Source: Streptomyces filipinensis | GTDB taxonomy: Bacteria; Actinomycetota; Actinomycetes; Streptomycetales; Streptomycetaceae | Direction of reading: 5' to 3' | Length of the DNA: 64,000 nt | Assembly: GCF_014649495.1 (NCBI RefSeq) | Contig: NZ_BMTD01000031.1 | Location: 1-64,000 of the forward strand | Shown: piece by piece, positions 42,272-50,038 of the stretch | Layout of the letters: every line of letters begins with the position of its first letter | Position numbering within the stretch: the first letter of the stretch is position 1 | Notes under the pieces: generated by a model | Seen by the model: the letters and a program-made list of their open reading frames with translations, nothing else | Told to the model about the DNA's origin: nothing | Database searches by the model: none | Translations under genes and position numbers: made by a program

Positions 42272-43153
42272 TCAGTTGGTGCACCCCTGGATGACGCTGT
42301 CCGGGGCGCAGTTCTCAGGGGTGTTGTTGCGGACCGTGGTGTGGTGGAGGGTCACCACACCCGTTTCCCCGCCCTGGTAGATGCCCCCGCCACTGCCGGG
42401 GCCGCCGGTGGCGGCGTTGGACTGCACCGTGGAGTGGTTCACCGTCATGGTGCTGTGGCTGAAGAGCCCCCCGCCGAACTCGGCGCTGTTGTTCTGGACG
42501 GTGGTCCGGTTCAGCGTCACCGAGCTGTTGACGCTCTCGTACAGACCGCCGCCCGCGCTGCCGGTGCCGCTCACCGTGTTGTGCTGGATGAGGGAGTTGA
42601 CCACGGTCGCGGTGCCGGGGTTGTTGTTGAAGATGCCACCGCCCGTGCCCTGCGGGGCCGAGCCGCTGGAGTTGTCCCGCACCACGGAACCGCTCACGAC
42701 CAGCGTGCCCCCGTTGAAGATGCCGCCGCCGTCCGGTGCGACGTTCTGCCGCACCGTGACGCGGGTGAGCGACAGCGTCCCCTCGTAGTTGATGATGCCG
42801 CCGCCGAAGTTCGGGTCCACGCCGTGCGCGACGGTCAGGTTGTTCAGCTGGACCGTGTTGCCGGGCCCGAACTTGGTCAGGGTGCGGCCGGCCTGACCGC
42901 CGTCCAGGGTGGCGCCGGACCCCGACCCCACCAGCGTCAGGTTCTTGCCGGCGATGGTGAACTGACCGACGCAGACCCCGGTCACCACGATCGTCGACCC
43001 GGACGGGGCGTTGTCGATCGCCGTCTGGAGGTTCTGGCCGGGGCAGTTCACCTGGAAGGTCTGTGCCGCCGCGGCGGGCACGCCTCCGGCCAGACCGACG
43101 GCCAGGGCGAGGGTCCCCGCCGACACGGTCCGGGCAACGGGTCGCTTGCGCAT
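42272..43153 (-). CDS. Secreted right-handed beta-helix (pectin-lyase-like) protein
   Basis: A 293-aa exported protein. A signal peptide (MRKRPVARTVSAGTLAL...) ends near PAAAAQ. The mature part is a series of about nine repeats with Asn-rich turns and GGGI motifs (FGGGIINYEG, GGGIFNGGTL, GGGIFNNNPG), the coil pattern of polymorphic outer-membrane/pectin-lyase-like beta-helices. Two Cys pairs at the ends (NCPGQ, GVCVG; NCAPDS, QGCTN) may cap the helix. No catalytic residues are recognised, so it may be adhesive or a degenerate polysaccharide-binding protein. AAGGAG lies 7 bases before ATG 43153. Confidence 0.85.
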   Translation of the reverse strand: MRKRPVARTVSAGTLALAVGLAGGVPAAAAQTFQVNCPGQNLQTAIDNAPSGSTIVVTGVCVGQFTIAGKNLTLVGSGSGATLDGGQAGRTLTKFGPGNTVQLNNLTVAHGVDPNFGGGIINYEGTLSLTRVTVRQNVAPDGGGIFNGGTLVVSGSVVRDNSSGSAPQGTGGGIFNNNPGTATVVNSLIQHNTVSGTGSAGGGLYESVNSSVTLNRTTVQNNSAEFGGGLFSHSTMTVNHSTVQSNAATGGPGSGGGIYQGGETGVVTLHHTTVRNNTPENCAPDSVIQGCTN

Positions 43154-43325
43154 CCGGCGTCTCCTTGCTCGTCGTACCCGGGCAGCCCGAGCCGCCCACG
43201 TCAGCAAGAACGGATGCCCGGCCGGGCCGGGCCTCCCCCGGGCACGCCCCGAGCGTCCACCGAACGGCCGGAACCCCCGACCGGTGTGGCCTACGGGGCG
43301 GCAGCGGCGGTTCTACCCTGGACTC

Positions 43326-43589
43326 ATGTACGCGCGGCGGCGTCACCTCTACTTCGCCATGATGGGGACGTGCATCGGCCTTTTCGTCCTGGCGTGGGGG
43401 GTCGTGCGCCTGTGGTCGGTGCCGGCGGCGGTCGGCATGTGCATCGTGGCCATGGTCATCCCGCCGGTCGCCGCGATGGTCGCCAACCGGCGGGGCCCGG
43501 AGGACCGCTGGTGGGACGACCCCTCCGGCGATCCCCAGTCCGACGAGTGGTGGGACGAGCTGGACGGCAAGAAGCGCCCGCGCTCCTAG
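43326..43589 (+). CDS. DUF3099 family small membrane protein
   Basis: An 87-aa protein with two membrane helices (about residues 9-27 and 33-51) and an acidic Trp-rich tail (EDRWWDDPSGDPQSDEWWDE) characteristic of the actinobacterial DUF3099 family. Function unknown. The ATG at 43326 has no ribosome binding site; TACCCT at 43314-43319 lies 6 bases upstream, so the mRNA should be leaderless. It converges on the DsrE-like gene with 10 bases between stops. Confidence 0.85.
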   Translation: MYARRRHLYFAMMGTCIGLFVLAWGVVRLWSVPAAVGMCIVAMVIPPVAAMVANRRGPEDRWWDDPSGDPQSDEWWDELDGKKRPRS

Positions 43590-43599
43590 GCCGGTCGCG

Positions 43600-43962
43600 T
43601 CAGTAGACGAGCGCCTGGGTGTCGTCGCCGAGGGCCTCCTGCACGAAGACCTGAGCGCCCGCGATGCGTACGCCGTCGATGACGTCCTTCTCGGTGATCT
43701 CCCGCCGGGCCGCGCACTGCGTGCACAGCGTGATGCGCCCGGCGGCGAGGATCGAGTCGATCAGGTCCGGCAGCGGCGCCGCGTGCGGCAGCTCGAACTC
43801 GGCGGCCCGCCCCGGCAGCGCGAACCAGGACGACTCCCCGGTCAGCCACAGCGACACCTCGACGCCGCTGGCCACGGCCACCGCCGCCACGGTGAACGCC
43901 TGCGAGCAGCGCTCGGGGGCGTCCGCCCCTGCCGTCACCTTGATCACGAGCTTCTTGGTCAT
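43600..43962 (-). CDS. DsrE-family protein
   Basis: A 120-aa DsrE/DsrF-like sulfur-relay fold protein. KLVIKVTAGADAPERCSQAF at the N-terminus and VEVSLWLTGESSW fit the fold; the pair CTQCAARR provides possible sulfur-carrying cysteines. It is last in a three-gene minus-strand unit where each start overlaps the previous stop (ATGA at 43959-43962). A persulfide or peroxiredoxin-like role is possible but unproven. Confidence 0.82.
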   Translation of the reverse strand: MTKKLVIKVTAGADAPERCSQAFTVAAVAVASGVEVSLWLTGESSWFALPGRAAEFELPHAAPLPDLIDSILAAGRITLCTQCAARREITEKDVIDGVRIAGAQVFVQEALGDDTQALVY

Positions 43963-44216
43963 GCGGGAAGCGTAGTCGCGGCGACGATCGTCACGAGCAG
44001 CGTGGCGACACAGAGGACGGTGAGTACGCCGCTCACGGTGGCGCCGTCGAGCCGGGGGCGACGCCGGTGGCGGTGCCGGTGCCGGTCGGCGTGGCCGGGG
44101 TGGAAGGGTGGGATCGCGTAGCCCGGCGAGAGCGGGGTCCGCTCATGCGGTGTGCCGTGCTCCGCCCGGTACCGCCTGCACTCCTCGTACGGAAGACCGC
44201 CCTGGACGCCGCTCAT
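43959..44216 (-). CDS. 85-aa small protein with C-terminal membrane helix
   Basis: A small protein of unknown function. A polar N-terminus (SGVQGGLPYEECRRYRAEHG) leads into a His/Arg-rich linker (HADRHRHRHRRRP) and one C-terminal membrane helix (SGVLTVLCVATLLVTIVAA), a tail-anchored layout. The His/Arg cluster could bind metal. The start at 44216 overlaps the upstream gene stop by 4 bases, and its stop overlaps the DsrE start, indicating coupled translation. Confidence 0.65.
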   Translation of the reverse strand: MSGVQGGLPYEECRRYRAEHGTPHERTPLSPGYAIPPFHPGHADRHRHRHRRRPRLDGATVSGVLTVLCVATLLVTIVAATTLPA

Positions 44217-44605
44217 GCCCGGTGCTCCTGTCGCTGGTGCTTGCGGAGCAGCACGTTGGCGTCGGTCTCCGCGCTCCGGTCGTGCGCCGTCCGCGCCGCG
44301 TCCCGCAGCCCCGCCAGCCTTCCGCACGCCGCGCAGCCGGGCACCGGCCGGGGCGGCCGGCTGAGGTCGTCGGGGTCGGGGGGTACGGCCCGGGTCCGCA
44401 CGTTCACCGCGTGGACGCTCGCGCTGAGGCGTTCGCGGTCCGTGGCGGGGCGCAGTGCGGCGGGGTCGGCCTGCCATTCCCGGCCACCGCCGACGGGGCG
44501 CAGCATCGCGTACGGCCCCGAGCGGTCCTGGTACTCGCCGACGCGGCGGGTGGCGGGGTCGTAGAGGAGGGATCCGGGTTCGAGCGGCTCCGACTTCGTT
44601 GTCAT
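44213..44605 (-). CDS. 130-aa hypothetical protein of an actinobacterial HTH-associated family
   Basis: An unrecognised protein, first of the three-gene minus-strand unit. The N-terminal half (LLYDPATRRVGEYQDRSGPY, LRPVGGGREWQADP) matches a family of small Streptomyces proteins often found beside Scr1/DUF397 regulator modules, as here. A CAACG motif sits in the C-terminal half. ATG 44605 has AAAGG upstream and lies about 170 bases from the divergent HTH gene, so shared control is plausible. No function known. Confidence 0.7.
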   Translation of the reverse strand: MTTKSEPLEPGSLLYDPATRRVGEYQDRSGPYAMLRPVGGGREWQADPAALRPATDRERLSASVHAVNVRTRAVPPDPDDLSRPPRPVPGCAACGRLAGLRDAARTAHDRSAETDANVLLRKHQRQEHRA

Positions 44606-44723
44606 CGGGCTTCGCACCTTTCCGTGAACGCCTGTGCGCAGCGCACCGCCAGGGCTACGCTGCGTGTTCGGGATTGCTTATGAGCATGGCGCATGGAAAC
44701 GGCGTTTGGGCTGTTGAGCGGCC

Positions 44724-44763
44724 CAAATTCAACGCTGGGGCGGCCAAATTCAACAAATTCAAC
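44724..44763. promoter_or_regulatory. Three CAAATTCAAC repeats upstream of the Scr1-type HTH gene
   Basis: CAAATTCAAC occurs at 44724-44733, 44745-44754 and 44754-44763 (starts 21 and 9 bases apart), ending 9 bases before the HTH gene start. A matching GTTGA half-site lies at 44713-44717. The low-GC repeats stand out against the local sequence and probably form the operator for the HTH protein. Confidence 0.65.
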
Positions 44764-44772
44764 AGGAGCGCG

Positions 44773-45615
44773 ATGCCGCAGCGGCTGGTGATCACGGGGC
44801 GGAGTCAGGAGCCGAGGGGGCGGTTCGCCGAGGAGTTACGGCGCCTGAGGAGCGAGCGGGGCCTGAGCCTGCGGGACCTCGCGAAGGAGGTGGGCTGGGA
44901 CGCGTCCCTGTTCAGCAAGATGGAGGGTGGGCGGACGCTGGGCGGTCCGGAGGTCGTCCAGGCGCTGGACCAGTACTACGGGACGCCTGGGCTGCTGGTG
45001 ACCCTGTGGGAGCTGGCGGCGGCGGACCCGACACAGTTCAAGGAGCAGTACCGCCGGTACATGGTTCTGGAGTCGGAGGCGGTGAGTCTGTGGCACTACG
45101 GGGTCAGCATCCTGCCCGGACTTCTTCAGACGGAGGGGTACGCCCGTGAGGTGCTCGGGCTCGGAGGCGCCAAGGGTGGGGAACTGGACCAGCGGGTCGA
45201 AGCCCGCACCGGGCGGCGGAAGCTACTGGAGGAAGACGACGCGCCCCCGTTCCGGGCCCTCCTCGCCGAGGCGGTGCTGCGGACACCCCTCCGAGACGTG
45301 GGCGAGTGGCGAGTGCAGTTGGAGCACCTGCTGGCGGTGTCGCAGTGGCCGCACATCACGATCCAGGTGTTGCCGCAAGACGTCGGACTACATGGTCTGG
45401 TGAGCACAGCAGTGATGTTCCTGCGGCTTCTGGACGGCCGGACGGTGGCGTACACGGAGAACGCCCTCCGAGGTGAACTGGTCGAGGAAAACGCCTCTGT
45501 TGAGCGGCTGCAGCGTGCGTACGATGCGATGAGGGACCAGGCTCTGTACCCAGCCGAGTCGCGGAAGTTCATCATGCGGACGTTGGAGGAAATGCCGTGC
45601 GAGCCATCGACCTGA
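44773..45615 (+). CDS. XRE-type HTH regulator with Scr1/DUF5753 domain
   Basis: A 280-aa regulator of the very large Streptomyces WhiJ-like family. An N-terminal XRE helix-turn-helix (LRRLRSERGLSLRDLAKEVG, then DASLFSKMEGGRTLGGPEVV) is followed by the DUF5753/Scr1 domain (SLWHYGVSILPGLLQTEGYA ... LPQDVGLHGLVSTAVMFLRL). Such genes pair with DUF397 genes in developmental or antitoxin-like modules. ATG 44773 follows CAGGAG; upstream in-frame starts read through the repeat operator and are unlikely. The DUF397 gene overlaps its 3' end by 19 bases. Confidence 0.92.
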   Translation: MPQRLVITGRSQEPRGRFAEELRRLRSERGLSLRDLAKEVGWDASLFSKMEGGRTLGGPEVVQALDQYYGTPGLLVTLWELAAADPTQFKEQYRRYMVLESEAVSLWHYGVSILPGLLQTEGYAREVLGLGGAKGGELDQRVEARTGRRKLLEEDDAPPFRALLAEAVLRTPLRDVGEWRVQLEHLLAVSQWPHITIQVLPQDVGLHGLVSTAVMFLRLLDGRTVAYTENALRGELVEENASVERLQRAYDAMRDQALYPAESRKFIMRTLEEMPCEPST

Positions 45616-45797
45616 GCGGCGTGAGGTGGCGCAAGAGCAGCTACAGCAACCCGGACGGCGGCGAGTGCGTCGAAGTCGCCGAAAACCTCCCCCTCGTCCC
45701 CGTCCGTGACAGCAAGGACACCACCCGCACCCCCCTCCTCTTCGGCGCTCCCGCCTGGGCGGCCTTCGTCGGCGGGGTCAAGCGCGCCGAATCGTGA
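45597..45797 (+). CDS. DUF397 domain protein
   Basis: A 66-aa protein of the DUF397 family: the signature WRKSSYSNPDGGECVEVAENLP and VRDSKD are complete. These small proteins are partners of Scr1/WhiJ-type regulators. GTG 45597 lies inside the upstream HTH gene, so translation is coupled. The stop at 45795-45797 is immediately followed, in the same frame, by the remnant of an unrelated protein. Confidence 0.92.
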   Translation: MRAIDLSGVRWRKSSYSNPDGGECVEVAENLPLVPVRDSKDTTRTPLLFGAPAWAAFVGGVKRAES

Positions 45798-46460
45798 TTG
45801 GTCTTCGCGGTGGCGGGCGCCTCGACGGTGTACGGCATCCCGCGGATGGAGCGCACCGACGTACCCGGCCTCGCCACCCGCACGGACGGCCGCTGGGACT
45901 ATCCGCCGCTCGTCCGGCCGCCGTTGCCCGCCGGCAGCCCCGCCCCGTTCACCGACCGCGACAAGGCTGACATCCACTACGCCGACCTGCGCGGACTGGT
46001 GCTGCCCGCGCCGGTCGGGGCCAAGGCCGACGCGGCACTCGCCGAGGACCACGGACGGGTGAACCCGAACGTGTTCCTGGCGGAGTTCGCGCGCAAGGAC
46101 GACCGGGACAGCCTCCGGGGCGCGCTCACCGGCCGGGGCCTGAGGCACATCGCCGCGCGTGGCTGGACCATGCCCGACGGCACCCGGACCCGGATCTGCC
46201 TGCTGCAGTTCGAGACCGGTCTGATCGCCGAGCTCGTCCAGCAGGACGAGCTCTCCGGCTACGACGGGCCGGCCCACGCCCTGCGCGGGGCGCCCTCGAA
46301 CAGGATGGACGACTCGTTCCGCACGGCCGCCACCGACGTGCACAGCGACCTGGACGCGTACGCCGAAAAGCGGCGAGCAGGTCCGGCAGGCCTACATCAC
46401 CGCCGTGACGTCATCGTGACGGCCCACCTCGCCAAGAGAGCCGGAGCCCGGCCGCGTAAG
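45798..46460 (+). pseudogene. Decayed remnant of a secreted/membrane hypothetical protein
   Basis: The frame after the DUF397 stop encodes VAGASTVYGIPRMERTDVPG, FTDRDKADIHYADLRGL, VNPNVFLAEFA, GLRHIAARGWTMPDGTRTRI and LLQFETG. From memory these segments belong to the soluble part of a Streptomyces membrane-anchored hypothetical protein. The expected N-terminal anchor is missing. Near 46370 the frame slips: EQVRQAYITA is readable only in another frame, and the original frame resumes at about 46404 as DVIVTAHL before degenerating. No ribosome binding site or good start codon precedes it. It is probably a 5'-truncated, frameshifted relic joined to the DUF397 gene by deletion. Confidence 0.6.
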
Positions 46461-46475
46461 CTGGGCCCCGGCTCT
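46437..46475 (+). terminator. Hairpin at the end of the pseudogene remnant
   Basis: AGAGCCGG (46437-46444) pairs with CCGGCTCT (46468-46475), with additional inner GCCC/GGGC pairing. It separates the DUF397/pseudogene unit from the small gene at 46509. Confidence 0.6.
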
Positions 46476-46508
46476 GCCGTATGCCCGCCCTCGCTCAAGG
46501 AGCACCCC

Positions 46509-46607
46509 GTGGAGATTTTCTTCGAAGCCCTGCTGGCCTTGGTCTGCGCCGGTGTGCTGGCCTTCGCCGGTCTGACCGTGAAGAAGCTGTACCAGGGCCA
46601 GCGCTGA
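46509..46607 (+). CDS. 32-aa single-helix membrane peptide
   Basis: GTG 46509 to TGA 46607, with AAGGAG 6-7 bases upstream. The product is one membrane helix (FFEALLALVCAGVLAFAGL) with a positively charged tail (VKKLYQGQR), so inside-oriented at the C-terminus. Comparable peptides precede nitrobindin-like genes in other Streptomyces, as here (34 bases to the next start). Function unknown. Confidence 0.72.
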   Translation: MEIFFEALLALVCAGVLAFAGLTVKKLYQGQR

Positions 46608-46641
46608 CCGATATCCAGGAAAGATCCAGGAAACTTCCCTC

Positions 46642-47217
46642 ATGATCGAGATCCCGTCCGACCTGCACAAGGACCTCGTCCCGCTCGCCTTCCTGCTCGG
46701 CAACTGGGCCGGTGCGGGCGTGCACGACTTCCCCGGCTCGGAGAAGTGCAACTTCGGCCAGGAGGTCAGCTTCACCCACGACGGCCGGGACTTCCTGGAG
46801 TACCACTCCCACACCTGGGTGCTGGACAACGACGGCAACAAGGTCCGCCCGCTGGAGTCGGAGTCCGGCTTCTGGCGGATCGACGCCGACCGCAAGGTCG
46901 AGATCACGATGGTCCGCGACGACGGCGTCATCGAGATCTGGTACGGCGAGATGGCCGACAAGAAGCCGCAGATCGACCTGGTCACGGACGCCGTCGCCCG
47001 GACGGCCGCCTCGCAGCCGTACAGCGGCGGCAAGCGGCTCTACGGCTACGTCAAGAGCGACCTGATGTGGGTCGGCGAGAAGCAGACCCCCGAGGTCGAG
47101 CTGCGCCCCTACATGTCGGCCCACCTGAAGAAGGTCGTCACCCCGGAGGACGTCGAGCGCTGGGCCAAGGCCCTGCCCGACGACATGCCGGACGACGGGA
47201 TCGCGTTCTTCAAGTAG
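46642..47217 (+). CDS. FABP-like/nitrobindin family protein
   Basis: A 191-aa beta-barrel protein of the heme-binding nitrobindin (DUF1794, THAP4-like) family. The LLGNWAGAG motif near residues 18-26 is the family GxWxGxG-type signature. Strand pattern FLEYHSHTWVLDNDG through VEITMVRDDGVIEIWYGEM fits the ten-stranded barrel. The conserved His of the C-terminal part is present (MSAHLKKV). Nitrobindins bind ferric heme and isomerise peroxynitrite. ATG 46642 follows duplicated ATCCAGGAAA elements. It lies directly upstream of nur. Confidence 0.88.
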   Translation: MIEIPSDLHKDLVPLAFLLGNWAGAGVHDFPGSEKCNFGQEVSFTHDGRDFLEYHSHTWVLDNDGNKVRPLESESGFWRIDADRKVEITMVRDDGVIEIWYGEMADKKPQIDLVTDAVARTAASQPYSGGKRLYGYVKSDLMWVGEKQTPEVELRPYMSAHLKKVVTPEDVERWAKALPDDMPDDGIAFFK

Positions 47218-47233
47218 TCATAGACTCGGCGGT

Positions 47234-47671
47234 GTGGTGAGCACCGACTGGAAGAGTGATCTCAGGCAGCGCGGCTACCGGCTGACGCCGCAGCGGCAGC
47301 TTGTCCTCGAAGCCGTGGACACCCTTGAGCACGCGACCCCCGACGACATCCTCGTGGAAGTGAGGAAGACGGCGTCGGGGGTCAACATTTCCACGGTCTA
47401 CCGGACCCTGGAGCTGCTGGAGGAGCTGGGCCTGGTCAGCCATGCCCACCTCGGGCACGGTGCGCCGACCTACCACCTCGCCGACCGTCACCACCATCTG
47501 CACCTGGTGTGCCGGGACTGCGAGAACGTGATCGAGGCCGACGTGGACGTCGCCTCGGAGTTCACGGCGAAGCTGCGCGCGCAGTTCGGCTTCGACACCG
47601 ACATGAAACACTTCGCGATCTTCGGCCGGTGCAAGGACTGTTCGCTGAAGGGTTCAACTACCACGGCGTAG
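47234..47671 (+). CDS. nur: Nickel-responsive Fur-family regulator Nur
   Basis: A 145-aa Fur-family repressor. The winged helix (LRQRGYRLTPQRQLVLEAVD ... NISTVYRTLELLEELGLV) precedes the metal region HHHLHLVCRDCENV and a C-terminal CKDC, the two CxxC pairs that hold structural zinc in many Fur proteins. The sequence is that of Streptomyces Nur, which represses nickel uptake and the iron superoxide dismutase gene when nickel is present. GTG 47234 (or 47237) lies 7 bases after TAGACT, so the transcript is probably leaderless. Confidence 0.92.
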   Translation: MVSTDWKSDLRQRGYRLTPQRQLVLEAVDTLEHATPDDILVEVRKTASGVNISTVYRTLELLEELGLVSHAHLGHGAPTYHLADRHHHLHLVCRDCENVIEADVDVASEFTAKLRAQFGFDTDMKHFAIFGRCKDCSLKGSTTTA

Positions 47672-47680
47672 GCTGGCCAT

Positions 47681-48646
47681 ATGAAGAGCCCCCTGCTGTC
47701 GCTGCCCGGCGCCGTCCCCGCCGAGGGCGTGGACGAAGGTGTCGCCGCCCACTACGGCGACCTGTTCCGCGAGCAGCGTGCCCTCGCCGACGGCACCGGA
47801 TTCGTCGACCTCTCGCACCGGGGAGTCGTCACCGTCTCCGGTGCGGACCGGCTGAGCTGGCTGCATCTGCTGCTCACCCAGCACGTCAGCGACCTGCCGG
47901 CGGGCGAGGCGACCGAGGCGCTGATCCTGTCCGCGAACGGGCACATCGAGCACGCCCTGTACCTGGTGGACGACGGCAGTACCGTCTGGGCCCACGTCGA
48001 GCCCGGCACGCAGGACGCGCTGATCGCCTATCTGGAGTCGATGAAGTTCTTCTACCGGGTGGAGGTCGCCGACCGGACCGGTGACATCGCCCTGGTGCAC
48101 CTGCCCGCCGGTTCCATCGGCGAGGTCCCGCAGGGTGTCGTCGTACGGGAGACGCCGTACGGCCGTGATCTGTTCCTGCCCCGCGCCGACCTGGAGTCCT
48201 TCGCGGCCACGCACGGCCCGGCCGTCGGCCTGCTGGCCCACGAGGCGCTGCGCGTCGAGCACCACCGGCCGCGGCTCGGCTTCGAGACCGACCACCGGAC
48301 GATCCCGCACGAGCTGGGCTGGATCGGTTCGGCGGTGCACCTGCAGAAGGGCTGCTACCGCGGCCAGGAGACGGTCGCCCGGGTCCAGAACCTGGGCAAG
48401 CCGCCGCGCCGGCTGGTCTTCCTGCACCTGGACGGCAGCGACGTCCATCTGCCCGTACCGGGCACGGAGATCCGCGTCGCGGACGAGGGGCCCGACGGCC
48501 GGAAGATCGGTTTCGTGACGACGTCGGTGCGCCACCACGAGCTGGGTCCGGTGGCGCTGGCGCTGGTCAAGCGGAACGTGCCTGTCGCTGCGCGGCTCCT
48601 GGCCGGGAACACGGCGGCGGCTCAGGAAGTGATCGTCGAGCCGTAA
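47681..48646 (+). CDS. ygfZ: Folate-binding YgfZ/GcvT-like protein
   Basis: A 321-aa tetrahydrofolate-binding protein that assists Fe-S cluster enzymes and tRNA modification. The KGCYRGQE motif (HLQKGCYRGQETVAR, about residues 222-236) is diagnostic for YgfZ/IBA57. The GcvT-like N-domain (FVDLSHRGVVTVSGADRLSW) is also clear. ATG 47681 lies 6 bases after TAGGCT, where the TAG is the nur stop codon, so the promoter -10 box overlaps the end of nur and the mRNA is likely leaderless. Confidence 0.92.
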   Translation: MKSPLLSLPGAVPAEGVDEGVAAHYGDLFREQRALADGTGFVDLSHRGVVTVSGADRLSWLHLLLTQHVSDLPAGEATEALILSANGHIEHALYLVDDGSTVWAHVEPGTQDALIAYLESMKFFYRVEVADRTGDIALVHLPAGSIGEVPQGVVVRETPYGRDLFLPRADLESFAATHGPAVGLLAHEALRVEHHRPRLGFETDHRTIPHELGWIGSAVHLQKGCYRGQETVARVQNLGKPPRRLVFLHLDGSDVHLPVPGTEIRVADEGPDGRKIGFVTTSVRHHELGPVALALVKRNVPVAARLLAGNTAAAQEVIVEP

Positions 48647-48692
48647 CGCCGTCCGGGCGCGGACCATGAGCGGCTGCGGGCGGGCTGTGGCC

Positions 48693-48724
48693 GGTCGCGC
48701 GGTTCCCCGCGCCCCTTCGGGCGC
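48693..48724. repeat. Dispersed Streptomyces intergenic repeat, copy 2 (with hairpin)
   Basis: The core 48693-48717 is the exact reverse complement of 14467-14491. It overlaps a GCGCCC-cttc-GGGCGC hairpin (48709-48724). It lies between the convergent ygfZ and dtd genes and probably terminates both. Confidence 0.75.
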
Positions 48725-48771
48725 TTGCGCCGCTGCGAGCGGCGTCTGTCCCCCGCCACGGCCGACCGCGT

Positions 48772-49197
48772 TCAGATCTCCAGCAACACCGTGAAGGGCC
48801 CGTCGTTCGTCAGGGACACCCGCATCTGCGCGCCGAACCGGCCCGTGGCCACCGTCGCGCCCAGCCCCCGCAGCTGGGCCACCACCTCGTCCACCAGCGG
48901 CTCGGCGACGTCCCCCGGGGCCGCCGCGCTCCAGGTGGGCCGGCGGCCCTTGCGGGCGTCGCCGTACAGGGTGAACTGGCTGATCACCAGCAGCGGCGCG
49001 GCGATGTCGCTGCACGACTTCTCGTCCCCGAGCATGCGGATCGACCAGAGCTTGCGGGCCAGCTGCGCCGCCTTCTCCTTGGTGTCCTCATGGGTGACCC
49101 CGACGAGGACGCACAGCCCCTCGCCCTCGATCGCGCCGACCGTCTCGCCGTCCACGACGACGCTCGCGCCGTCCACTCTCTGCACCACCGCACGCAT
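48772..49197 (-). CDS. dtd: D-aminoacyl-tRNA deacylase
   Basis: A 141-aa proofreading enzyme removing D-amino acids from tRNA. The N-terminus MRAVVQRVDGASVVVDGE and the family motifs SQFTLYGD and TNDGPFT (a Gly-cis-Pro-like element, here NDGPFT) are intact. Length is typical. ATG 49197 is chosen over an upstream frame start because it matches the conserved family N-terminus. It diverges from rsiG with 159 bases between starts. Confidence 0.94.
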   Translation of the reverse strand: MRAVVQRVDGASVVVDGETVGAIEGEGLCVLVGVTHEDTKEKAAQLARKLWSIRMLGDEKSCSDIAAPLLVISQFTLYGDARKGRRPTWSAAAPGDVAEPLVDEVVAQLRGLGATVATGRFGAQMRVSLTNDGPFTVLLEI

Positions 49198-49356
49198 GCG
49201 GACCATGATGCCGGGTGCCCCGGACGCGGCCACAGGGGGTCCAATATAGATCCCTTACCCCCCATCTGGGGCCCTTCGGGGGCACTCGGTCACATAGTGG
49301 CCAGTTGGGGTGGCACGATGCTTCCACACGCCGGTCGAGGGGACGGTCAGAAGCAC

Positions 49357-49968
49357 ATGAGCACACCGAGTACCAGCGGGCGGCTGGAGACACAGGGGAC
49401 GCAGGGGACGCGCCTCCCGCCCGCCCAGCGCGCGGACGCTCCGCCCGGCCCGGCCCTGCCCGCGGAGCCTCCCGAGCCCGATCTGGCCCGGCTGAGCCTG
49501 CCCGAGCTGCGCGTCCTGCGCCGTGACGCCCAGCGCGACGAGGCCGACCTCAGCTATGTGCGGCGGCTGCTGCAGGGCCGGATCGACATCCTGCGCGCCG
49601 AGCAGTGCCGGCGCGGCCGGGCGGCGGTGCCCGCGCCGGCGGACGGCTCCATGGTCGACCGGCTCCCGGAGATCCTCAAGGACGCCCCGGCCCGGCACCG
49701 CTCCTCGGCCCGCCACGTCACGCTCGGCACTCCGCACAACGAGGAGTACCGGCAGCTGGCCGCCGAGATGCTCGCCGAGGTCGAGCTGTCGGACCTCCAG
49801 GCGCGCACCGATCTCGAACTGACCGCCGCGATGGGCCGCCTGGTCCGCTACGAGCAGGAGGTCTCCCGCCGACGCCAGCACCTGCAGCGCACGGCCGACG
49901 ACTGCAGCGCGGAGATCGCCCGCCGCTACCGGGTGGGCGAGGCCCAGGTGGACGACCTGCTGCTGTGA
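49357..49968 (+). CDS. rsiG: Anti-sigma factor RsiG (c-di-GMP-dependent, anti-WhiG)
   Basis: A 203-aa helical protein. Two copies of the c-di-GMP binding motif E-x3-S-x2-R-x3-Q-x3-D are present exactly: E62-S66-R69-Q73-D77 and E166-S170-R173-Q177-D181, each in a long amphipathic helix. This duplicated motif is the hallmark of RsiG, which with bound c-di-GMP holds the sporulation sigma factor WhiG inactive. The N-terminal 45 residues are Pro/Thr-rich and disordered. ATG 49357 has GAGGGG about 18 bases upstream, so start usage is not certain. whiG itself is not in the window. Confidence 0.93.
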   Translation: MSTPSTSGRLETQGTQGTRLPPAQRADAPPGPALPAEPPEPDLARLSLPELRVLRRDAQRDEADLSYVRRLLQGRIDILRAEQCRRGRAAVPAPADGSMVDRLPEILKDAPARHRSSARHVTLGTPHNEEYRQLAAEMLAEVELSDLQARTDLELTAAMGRLVRYEQEVSRRRQHLQRTADDCSAEIARRYRVGEAQVDDLLL

Positions 49969-50038
49969 GCCGACGGCGAGGCGGTGCGGGTGGCGAAATG
50001 TGGGCGACAGCTTCCGGGCCGCCGCCTACGGTGAGCCC

